Positions 18,377-24,780 of a DNA stretch of 64,000 bases are shown piece after piece. Positions within the stretch are counted from its first letter, which is position 1. Every line of letters starts with the position of its first letter. The stretch is from Amycolatopsis japonica (GTDB lineage Bacteria; Actinomycetota; Actinomycetes; Mycobacteriales; Pseudonocardiaceae). The position numbers and the translations under genes are program-made. The stretch covers positions 1,488,001 to 1,552,000 of the forward strand of contig NZ_CP008953.1 in the NCBI RefSeq assembly GCF_000732925.1, read 5' to 3'. The notes beneath the pieces were generated by a model that was given only the letters and a program-made list of their open reading frames with translations, had not been told where the DNA came from and did not search any database.

Positions 18377-18865
18377 TCAGGCCCCGACAATCCCGCGCAA
18401 GATCTCCACGGCGAGCGGCGCCAGCGCCGCCAACCCGTAACCCCACGCAGCGTTCCGGAAAGCCGACTTCGCCTTCTCCGTTTCACCCGGGTCGCCACCG
18501 GCCAGCAGGTACCGAACACCGCCGACGGTCAGGAACACCGTCGCCAGACCCGCCAAGATCCCGACCAGCCAGTTACGGATGTTGGTGAAGACCTGATCGA
18601 CGGTGGTCGCGAGCGCGACAACATGCGTTGAGGCCTGCGCCGAATCCGCCGTGTGCGTGGTCAGAAGGAGCGCGGTGACGATCGCCGAGCTGACCAGTCG
18701 GGAGAAAGTGGCGCGCGCGGACCGAGAACTAGTGCTCGGATGACTGGTCTTCGAGTTGCCGCGCGCTTCGTTCGGCGGAGCAGGCCGCGCGTGCTCGGTA
18801 GTGCTTGCCGCGCCTGGCGGCGGCGAGACGGTGGGCTGGGTCGATGGATGGGGTATCAGGCGCAT
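18377..18865 (-). CDS. VirB2/TrbC-like pilin-type membrane protein
   Basis: 162 aa from ATG 18865, with GGAGGTG at a spacing of six; longer frames overlap the gene upstream. A Pro/Ser-rich N-terminal tail is followed by a membrane segment and signal-like A-x-A sequence (V-T-A-L-L-L-T-T). Two helices follow at the C-terminus: W-L-V-G-I-L-A-G-L-A-T-V-F-L-T-V-G-G-V-R-Y-L-L-A-G-G-D and an A-A-W-G-Y-G-L-A-A-L-A-P-L-A segment. The V-G-G-x-R-Y-L-x-A-G-G-D-P pattern is typical of Gram-positive TrbC/VirB2-like proteins. It lies just upstream of TrbL. Confidence 0.75.
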   Translation of the reverse strand: MRLIPHPSTQPTVSPPPGAASTTEHARPAPPNEARGNSKTSHPSTSSRSARATFSRLVSSAIVTALLLTTHTADSAQASTHVVALATTVDQVFTNIRNWLVGILAGLATVFLTVGGVRYLLAGGDPGETEKAKSAFRNAAWGYGLAALAPLAVEILRGIVGA

Positions 18866-19878
18866 CGGCGCACCTCCGAAGTCGGCTCGTTCTCGGCGGT
18901 CCGCGGAGAGTTGGTCGGGCTCTCCCCGCACCCCAAGAGGCCGGATTTCGGGTTGTTTTTCGACACCGAGCGTGACGCTTTCTTTCGGTTCGCCGGTCGC
19001 CCGTTGCGGAGACGCCCGCTCACCGCGCGTGACTTGTGGGTGTCGTCGTCGGTGGCGGCGGCAGGAGCGGCCGCCCTGAGCGCGCTCAGGGCGGCGTCGG
19101 CGACCGGGTCTTCGTCGCCGGTGCCGTCGGTCTGCTGCCGAAGCCAGGACACCAGTCGGTCTTCGGCCCGGTTGCGCGCCTTGTATGCCGTCGCGAGGGC
19201 CGTGTCGTGGCGTTGTGCCCATGCGGTCATCGACGTCTCGCCGAGACGCGTGGCGGAGATCAACTCCGCTTCGGCAGGGGTCAAGATCTGTTCACCGACT
19301 GCCGTCGCGAGCACCAAGTCGGGGTGTCCGTACGGTGGCTTCGGAACGGTCGACCGAAAGGCCATCCCGACGGGACGAGGTGCGTCGAGGGACTCCTCCA
19401 GTGCCGCTTGGCCGGCGCGGCGGGCCGCGAAATGGAGCCGGAGGAAGATGCCGGGATCGGTCAGGTCTACGGTCGCCAACGCCTCGATGAACCCGGCAAG
19501 AACTGCCGCGTGTGCGTCGGCTCGGTCGCCGCGGTACCGCGCCGCCAACCACCCTGCGCTCGATGCCAGCGAGGGCAGCGCCATGCCGACACAGGCCACC
19601 GTCCACGCGCCACCTTGAGCGCGCGAGCTCAACACAAGATGTGCCCAGACGGCATCGCGAGTACGCGATGGGCACTGCTTGCTCAGCAACCGGTCCCGGA
19701 GCTCGTCCAGCGGCACCGGCCGCCGCGGCAGCCCGGCGAACTTGGAGCCGTGCACGGCCATCGGATCCGGGCCGGTGACCAGCCAGCTGAAAGCATCGCG
19801 GGCGGTATCCAGAGGCAACCATTCATGCTCGTCCCGGCCATTCCGAGGTGAGGTGGAGAAGGTGTCGTCGACCGTCAT
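18856..19878 (-). CDS. Regulator-like protein with sigma-region-4-type HTH, first gene of transfer block
   Basis: 340 aa from ATG 19878, preceded by AGGAG. Residues about 205-255 (L-T-P-A-E-A-E-L-I-S-A-T-R-L-G-E-T-S-M, then A-T-A-Y-K-A-R-N-R-A-E-D-R-L) resemble region 4 of sigma factors. The preceding 180 residues form a helical domain with a conserved-looking R-L-H-F-A-A-R-R-A-G. The C-terminus is basic and disordered. It overlaps the start of the pilin gene and opens the leftward block, so it may regulate transfer. It is not a full sigma factor, since no region 2 was recognised. Confidence 0.6.
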   Translation of the reverse strand: MTVDDTFSTSPRNGRDEHEWLPLDTARDAFSWLVTGPDPMAVHGSKFAGLPRRPVPLDELRDRLLSKQCPSRTRDAVWAHLVLSSRAQGGAWTVACVGMALPSLASSAGWLAARYRGDRADAHAAVLAGFIEALATVDLTDPGIFLRLHFAARRAGQAALEESLDAPRPVGMAFRSTVPKPPYGHPDLVLATAVGEQILTPAEAELISATRLGETSMTAWAQRHDTALATAYKARNRAEDRLVSWLRQQTDGTGDEDPVADAALSALRAAAPAAATDDDTHKSRAVSGRLRNGRPANRKKASRSVSKNNPKSGLLGCGESPTNSPRTAENEPTSEVRRCA

Positions 19879-20403
19879 GACCTGCTCCTGTTCTGCTGAT
19901 TTGGAAATCCGTGAGAACAGGACGCCAGAGCTCCGACAAGAAAAGAACAAGAAAAGAACAAGGTCAATCCGAGATTGGGACTAAAGAACTACTAAATAGG
20001 CCGAAGGTGATCGATTCAGCGAGCGGGTGTCGAGGTGTCGAGACCGCGCGTCGACCCGTGGCACAGGTGCGCAAATATGCATCTCTACCTGGTGTTTAAG
20101 TAGTTGTTAGTCGGGTCTCGCGGGTTGTGCGCGTCGAGGCCCTTGGCTGTAAGTCTGGTAGTTCGGTCATGCTCGTAATCGGGGTGAATGGTGTCGGAGG
20201 CGGCGGTTTGCAGACTGCGTCCGCTTGCCCGTCTCGCAAGCATGGGCACGGGCGCAGTCCTTGCGTTACTGAAATAAGATTTTCGTCGGCCCCGGCAGAG
20301 TTGAAGGAATTCGGCGTGCGGTGTCGAAAATCGGGCTCAAAAGCGGCCTCTTGGGGTGACTTGGCAGACCGCGCCGAGGACTATCCGCGAGGAAGGGCTA
20401 CCG
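19879..20403. other. Divergent intergenic region, 525 bp, control region and candidate oriT/origin
   Basis: This is the only long gap between the leftward transfer block and the rightward methyltransferase-integrase operon. It contains an 11-bp tandem repeat (19936-19961), a doubled GTGTCGAG at about 20029-20042 followed by a near-complementary TCGACCCG, and an AT-rich stretch around an ATGCAT palindrome. Promoters for both operons must lie here, and a transfer or replication origin is plausible. None of these functions is proved by the sequence. Confidence 0.4.
19936..19961. repeat. 11-bp tandem repeat, two full copies and a partial third
   Basis: ACAAGAAAAGA is repeated head to tail at 19936-19946 and 19947-19957, followed by ACAAG. 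The unit is purine-only apart from one C on the + strand, unusual for this GC-rich sequence. It lies about 60 bases upstream of the start of the HTH gene that opens the transfer block, so it may be an iteron-like protein-binding site or part of a promoter/UP-like element. Confidence 0.6.
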
Positions 20404-21384
20404 ATGACCTCGACACCGCACCGTGATCACAACGGCCGCCCCTGCCGCACACCACGGCATCACCCGACCCACGACGGTCACGACAACCACGCCAGGCGCC
20501 GGACGGCGTCCCTGGGCTCCGCCCGGCGGCGCATCCGCGGCCCCCGGCCGACGACATTCTGGGCATTCGCGGACGCCGAGCAACTGCCCGGCACCGCACA
20601 GCTCGCCGGCTGGCTGGGGCGTACCGTCGTCACCATCGTCACGACCTACACGAGCCCGGGTGACCGCGTCCTTCTTCTCACGCCGCCCGCGCCGAACCGG
20701 GTTGCGCCGCGCGCCACCGGCAGGGGCCACGACTCCGTCCACTACGGCGGACTCGCTGAAGCGGTCTGGACCGTCAGCCGCCTCGGCCGCGGCGTCGACA
20801 CCGCGGCCGCCGTGCCGGTCCGGGACCAGTGCAGCGATCGCACCGACTCGCGCCCGGTCACTCGAAACGAGTCGGTGACGCGACCCCGCCCGAGTCGGCT
20901 CGGCCTGCGGTCGGTCGCCGAACCGTCCCCCGACTCCGCGCGTTGCGCGCGGGCCGACGGGGACCGCTCCCGCGGCACATTCGATCTGATCATCACCGCT
21001 GTCAACCCGGGCGCCACCGACTGGATCGGACACACCGACTGGAACTCGCAGATCACTCCGGGAGGCATCGTCGCCCTCGTCACCCACAGTGAACGACGAG
21101 CCGGGCGCCTCGTCGAACCCATCGCCGAACTGGCTGCCACGCTCGGTAATTACCAGCTGCGTTGTCTCGACCACATCGCCGTGCAGTCCGCCCATGCCTC
21201 TGACTTCTCGGTCGCACATCAGGACGCGCATACGAGGGAGGGCCGTGTCATTAAGCCTTCCGCGAGCCTCGACAGGCCGATGCCCTTCCGGCAGGTCCAT
21301 CACGACCTCGTCCTGTTCACGCGGACATCGGTCACAGAGGACGAGGCCGACGTTGCCGGGGGAGGAGAGACCTCTGATGTCTGA
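20404..21384 (+). CDS. Degenerate methyltransferase-fold protein (first of four)
   Basis: 326 aa; ATG 20404 follows GCGAGGAAGGG. It parallels the next gene: an N-terminal helix, then T-S-P-G-D-R-V-L-L-L where motif I should lie, then F-D-L-I-I-T-A-V-N-P in place of the motif IV segment, then T-P-G-G-I-V-A-L-V-T-H-S, and an H-H-D-L-V-L-F-T-R end. Neither the Gly-rich SAM loop nor a (D/S/N)PP(Y/F/W) catalytic motif is present, so catalysis is unlikely. A non-catalytic partner or specificity role is inference. Its end overlaps the start of the next gene. Confidence 0.6.
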   Translation: MTSTPHRDHNGRPCRTPRHHPTHDGHDNHARRRTASLGSARRRIRGPRPTTFWAFADAEQLPGTAQLAGWLGRTVVTIVTTYTSPGDRVLLLTPPAPNRVAPRATGRGHDSVHYGGLAEAVWTVSRLGRGVDTAAAVPVRDQCSDRTDSRPVTRNESVTRPRPSRLGLRSVAEPSPDSARCARADGDRSRGTFDLIITAVNPGATDWIGHTDWNSQITPGGIVALVTHSERRAGRLVEPIAELAATLGNYQLRCLDHIAVQSAHASDFSVAHQDAHTREGRVIKPSASLDRPMPFRQVHHDLVLFTRTSVTEDEADVAGGGETSDV

Positions 21385-22342
21385 GCGCACGAGCCGGCCG
21401 CTGTCCGCTGGAGAACTCGACCAGGAAGACCGTCTCGTGCCGACTTCGGTGTGGCCGACGGGGACGCTTTCTTTCCGAACTCAGCTCGAGGAAGGCGGTT
21501 ACCACGAGGCCACGGGCACCGACTCCGCGCTCATGGCTCCGGCGATCGCCCGATACGCGATCTCGGCGTTCACGAAACCCGCAGATGTGGTCCTCGATCC
21601 GGACTGCGGAGCAGGCACAACGGTCGTCGAAGCGCTGCGCTGCGGAAGGCACGCGATCGGGCTGACCGATCAGCGCCGGTGGTGGCGGCTCGCCCGGGCG
21701 AACGTGACCACCACCAAGGCCGATGGCGTGTTCGTCGACGGCATGGTCCTGGTCCTCGACCGGCGCCACGGCACGGCCGTCGCCGCTGCGACAGCGGGCC
21801 TGACCGGACGCGTGGATCTCCTGCTGACCGCGCTGCGTCCCGGCCGGAACAGCGACATGGAAGGCGACGTGGACCGGCTGGGAACCTTGCTGGCGCAGTA
21901 CCGGCCGCTGGTTCGTCCCGGCGGCCACATCGTCGTCACCTGCTCCCCGCACCGCCACCCGACACGGCACGAGCTGCTCGACGTTCCCGGCCGGATCGAG
22001 GCGATCGGGAACACAGCCGGGCTGGTCCCGGTGGCCCGCTGCGTCGCCCTGACCGCTGCGGTGCAACGAGGCAGGACCCACACCCGCACGACGTTCGCCC
22101 AGCGCCGCGCCGTTCGGCGAGCAGAAGACGCCTTCGGGTACCCGATCGCGCTCCCGGCGCACCACACGGTCCTGGTCTTCCACGCCGATCCGGACGCCAT
22201 CGACCAGGCCGCGGCCGAACCGGCGTGGCCGTCTCCCACGCGCGTGGACGTGCACCGACGACGACGCAGGAGCCGTCGACGTCCGGAGGCAGCGACTTCC
22301 GGCATCGACACACGAACCAACGCGGATCAGGAGGCGGCGTGA
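21377..22342 (+). CDS. Methyltransferase-like protein with SAM motif but no PPY motif (second of four)
   Basis: 321 aa from ATG 21377, eight bases inside the upstream gene. V-V-L-D-P-D-C-G-A-G-T-T-V-V-E-A-L is a good motif I of the N4-cytosine/N6-adenine or TRM11-like class. Where motif IV should carry (D/S/N)PPY the sequence is V-D-L-L-L-T-A-L-R-P-G-R. The later G-G-H-I-V-V-T-C-S-P strand and H-H-T-V-L-V-F end match the fold. It may bind SAM without methylating DNA, or act on another substrate. The C-terminus is Arg-rich. It overlaps the next gene by four bases (GTGA). Confidence 0.65.
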   Translation: MSERTSRPLSAGELDQEDRLVPTSVWPTGTLSFRTQLEEGGYHEATGTDSALMAPAIARYAISAFTKPADVVLDPDCGAGTTVVEALRCGRHAIGLTDQRRWWRLARANVTTTKADGVFVDGMVLVLDRRHGTAVAAATAGLTGRVDLLLTALRPGRNSDMEGDVDRLGTLLAQYRPLVRPGGHIVVTCSPHRHPTRHELLDVPGRIEAIGNTAGLVPVARCVALTAAVQRGRTHTRTTFAQRRAVRRAEDAFGYPIALPAHHTVLVFHADPDAIDQAAAEPAWPSPTRVDVHRRRRRSRRRPEAATSGIDTRTNADQEAA

Positions 22343-23592
22343 ACACGCAACCGAGGAGCACCGTCCACTACCGCGACGAGTCGGTCACGCTGCTGACAGG
22401 CGACGCCGCGTCGACCCTGACCGGAATGCCGGATCGGTCGGTGGATTGTGTTGTCACCAGTCCGCCCTACTGGGGATTGCGTGACTACGGCACCGGGAGC
22501 TGGGTCTGTGGCGACGCCGACTGTGCGCACCTGGCCGCAGCCGGGCGCGGCGGCAACGTTCGCCAGTCCATACAGCGTCAATCCGCTTACCCTGCCTCGG
22601 CCGCGCATCGTGGCGGTGCACCCGCGCGTTGTCGCCGGTGCGGCGCGCGGCGGGAGGACGACCAGCACGGTCTGGAGCCGACGCCGCAGGACTACGTCAA
22701 CCGCCTCCGCGAGGTCTTCGGCCAGCTGCACAGGGTGCTGGCCGATACCGGCACGGTCTGGCTGAACCTGGGGGACTGCTACGCCACCGAGCCTCCCGGC
22801 CGCGCCGACGACGCGATGCGGGCGAGCACGTTGACCGGCCGGAGCACGGCGGCGCAGCTGCAGGATTCCGTCCGCCGTGCGGGAGCAGCGCGCGCCCACG
22901 ACCTTCCCCGGAAGAACCTGATGGGAATGCCGTGGCGGGTCGCGTTCGCGCTCCAGGAAGACGGGTGGATTCTGCGCAACGCGATTGTGTGGCACAAGCC
23001 CAACGCCATGCCCGAATCCGTGCGAGACCGACTGTCCAACCGGTACGAGATGTTGTTCCTGCTGACGAAACAGCAGAAGTACTTCTTCGACCTCGACCCC
23101 ATCCGCGAACCACTCGCCCGTCCTGAAGCGGTCGGGGAGAGCATCGTGATCGGCGGCGCGAACGAGGGCCGCTACGGCGGGATCGACGCAACCGCACGCC
23201 GCCGCGGCAACAGCGTGTACGGCAAATACCGGGACACCGAACCGTTCGCCGGAAAGCCCCACAGCGACGCGATGCGCCCGACCGGCACACAGCACACCGC
23301 GGCGCATGCACGGGGCAAGAACCCCGGGGACGTCTGGTCGATCACCACCCGACCGTTGCGGGAAGCGCACTTCGCCGCGTTCCCGGTCGACATCCCGCTA
23401 CGCTGCATCGCCGCCGGCTGCCCCGACGGCGCTGTGGTGCTCGATCCGTTCAGCGGCGCAGCCACCACAGGCCTGGCCGCAAGGAAACTCGGACGGAACT
23501 ACATCGGTATCGACCTCAATCCCGACTTTCACGACATCGGGCTGCGGCGCCTCGGCCTGGAAACCAGAGGTGGAGATGAGGTGGCGGCATGA
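22339..23592 (+). CDS. Beta-class DNA methyltransferase with inserted zinc ribbon
   Basis: 417 aa, GTG start inside the upstream TGA. Motif IV T-S-P-P-Y at 40-44 precedes motif I (V-V-L-D-P-F-S-G-A-A-T-T-G-L-A) near the C-terminus, the permuted order of beta-class N4-cytosine/N6-adenine methyltransferases. S-P-P-Y rather than D-P-P-Y favours N4-cytosine, though not decisively. Between motif IV and the target-recognition region lies a Cys-rich insert (C57, C62, then C-R-R-C near 99-102), probably a zinc ribbon. No restriction endonuclease gene is adjacent. Confidence 0.85.
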   Translation: MNTQPRSTVHYRDESVTLLTGDAASTLTGMPDRSVDCVVTSPPYWGLRDYGTGSWVCGDADCAHLAAAGRGGNVRQSIQRQSAYPASAAHRGGAPARCRRCGARREDDQHGLEPTPQDYVNRLREVFGQLHRVLADTGTVWLNLGDCYATEPPGRADDAMRASTLTGRSTAAQLQDSVRRAGAARAHDLPRKNLMGMPWRVAFALQEDGWILRNAIVWHKPNAMPESVRDRLSNRYEMLFLLTKQQKYFFDLDPIREPLARPEAVGESIVIGGANEGRYGGIDATARRRGNSVYGKYRDTEPFAGKPHSDAMRPTGTQHTAAHARGKNPGDVWSITTRPLREAHFAAFPVDIPLRCIAAGCPDGAVVLDPFSGAATTGLAARKLGRNYIGIDLNPDFHDIGLRRLGLETRGGDEVAA

Positions 23593-24458
23593 CGGACTCG
23601 CACATAGCCAGCCACAGCCGACACGGCCTAGTCCCCTCCGCTGACGGCGATCGTGTCCGGCTGTGCCTCGGGGACGCACGGGAAGTCCTTGCCGCCATGC
23701 CGCCGGCGTCGGTGGATTGCGTGGTGACGTCTCCGCCGTACTGGGGCTTACGCGACTACCGGGTCAACGGCCAGCACGGGGCGGAGCCCACGATCGAACA
23801 GTACGTCGACCGGCTTGCCGATGTCTTCGACGAAGTCGGGCGGGTGCTGACACCGACCGGCACGGCGTGGCTGAATCTCGGCGACAGCTTCGGCGGCTCA
23901 TGGGGGAACTACGTCGCCCGCGGATCCCTCGCCCGGACCGCGTCAGCCCGCTCGGCGCAGGCCTACGGAGTGCACCGCCCGCCCCAGTCGAGGTATCGCG
24001 CGAAGGATCTGATCGGGGTCCCGTGGCGCGTCGCGTTCGCCTTGCAGGACCGGGGCTGGTTGCTGCGGAACGCGGTGGTGTGGGCGAAGACCAACGGGCG
24101 TCCGGAGAGCGTCCGGGACCGACTTTCGCAGCGCTACGAGTCGGTCTTCCTCTTTGCCCGCGACGGTGAGCACTGGTTCCGCGGAGACGGTGCCGTAGGA
24201 GTGGATTCGGATGTCTGGACGGTCGCGGCGGACCGCGGCCGGACCGGGCATCGCGCCGCGGGAACCGTGGAGGTCGCCCGCCGCTGCGTGCGGCTCGGAT
24301 GCCCGGACGGCGGTGTCGTGCTCGATCCCTTCTCCGGCAGCGGAACGACCGGCCTTGCCGCGCTCGCGCAGGGCTGCTCGTTCATCGGGATCGATCTGGA
24401 TCCCGAATGCCATGCCCTGGCCCGGCGCCGGCTCGGAAGCTTCCTGGAAGAGCCGTGA
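23589..24458 (+). CDS. Beta-class DNA methyltransferase
   Basis: 289 aa, ATGA overlap with the previous gene. T-S-P-P-Y at 47-51 and late V-V-L-D-P-F-S-G-S-G-T-T-G-L-A give the same permuted layout as the preceding paralogue. It lacks the zinc-ribbon insert and most of the extra 100 residues after G-D-G. The closely similar R-V-A-F-A-L-Q-D-R-G-W-L-L-R-N-A-V-V-W block shows common descent. Codon 54 is TTA (23748-23750). It probably methylates the element's DNA to evade host restriction. It overlaps the excisionase-like gene by four bases (GTGA). Confidence 0.87.
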   Translation: MTDSHIASHSRHGLVPSADGDRVRLCLGDAREVLAAMPPASVDCVVTSPPYWGLRDYRVNGQHGAEPTIEQYVDRLADVFDEVGRVLTPTGTAWLNLGDSFGGSWGNYVARGSLARTASARSAQAYGVHRPPQSRYRAKDLIGVPWRVAFALQDRGWLLRNAVVWAKTNGRPESVRDRLSQRYESVFLFARDGEHWFRGDGAVGVDSDVWTVAADRGRTGHRAAGTVEVARRCVRLGCPDGGVVLDPFSGSGTTGLAALAQGCSFIGIDLDPECHALARRRLGSFLEEP

Positions 24459-24688
24459 ACCCGGACGCTGAGCGGTTCACGACGTTGACCCTGGACGAGG
24501 TCGCGGCGTTGCCCGCCGTTGTCGATTTGATGACCGCCGCGCGTGCGTTGGGGATCGGCCGGACCACGGCCTACGGCTTGGCCCGCAACGACGACTTCCC
24601 CTGCCCGCTGCTTCGAGTCGGTGGCGAGTACCGCGTACCCACCACCGGGCTTCTACGCGCGCTGGGGATTGATCCATCCATCAGGTGA
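24455..24688 (+). CDS. Small MerR/excisionase-type HTH protein, probable Xis
   Basis: 77 aa, GTG start overlapping the methyltransferase TGA. It consists essentially of one winged-HTH: V-D-L-M-T-A-A-R-A-L-G-I-G-R-T-T-A-Y-G-L-A-R-N-D-D-F-P, then L-L-R-V-G-G-E-Y-R-V-P. This matches the excisionase/AlpA-like family. Its place directly before the integrase supports a recombination-directionality role. It is the last of five translationally coupled genes. Confidence 0.78.
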   Translation: MNPDAERFTTLTLDEVAALPAVVDLMTAARALGIGRTTAYGLARNDDFPCPLLRVGGEYRVPTTGLLRALGIDPSIR

Positions 24689-24694
24689 ATTCGT

Positions 24695-24720
24695 CACCTC
24701 TCGGGCTTCCCCGAGAGGTG
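24695..24720. terminator. Perfect 11-bp hairpin between xis and int
   Basis: Arms 24695-24705 and 24710-24720 (CACCTCTCGGG and its complement) enclose a CTTC tetraloop. No run of T follows on either strand, so it is not a classical intrinsic terminator. It lies seven bases after the xis stop and 60 bases before the integrase start, so it could attenuate, stabilise or process the transcript between the two genes. Confidence 0.5.
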
Positions 24721-24780
24721 TGGTCAGCGCGAGCATCGTGCGAACCCGCTGATTCAACCGAACAGAAAGGAGGACGACTG

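Noticed and set aside
20127..20426. Reading frame of 99 codons in the divergent control region
   Set aside because: It has no Shine-Dalgarno, overlaps the start of the first methyltransferase-like gene and contains no recognisable motif.
22339..24458. Complete restriction-modification system
   Set aside because: Methyltransferases are present, but no endonuclease or specificity gene can be recognised beside them.
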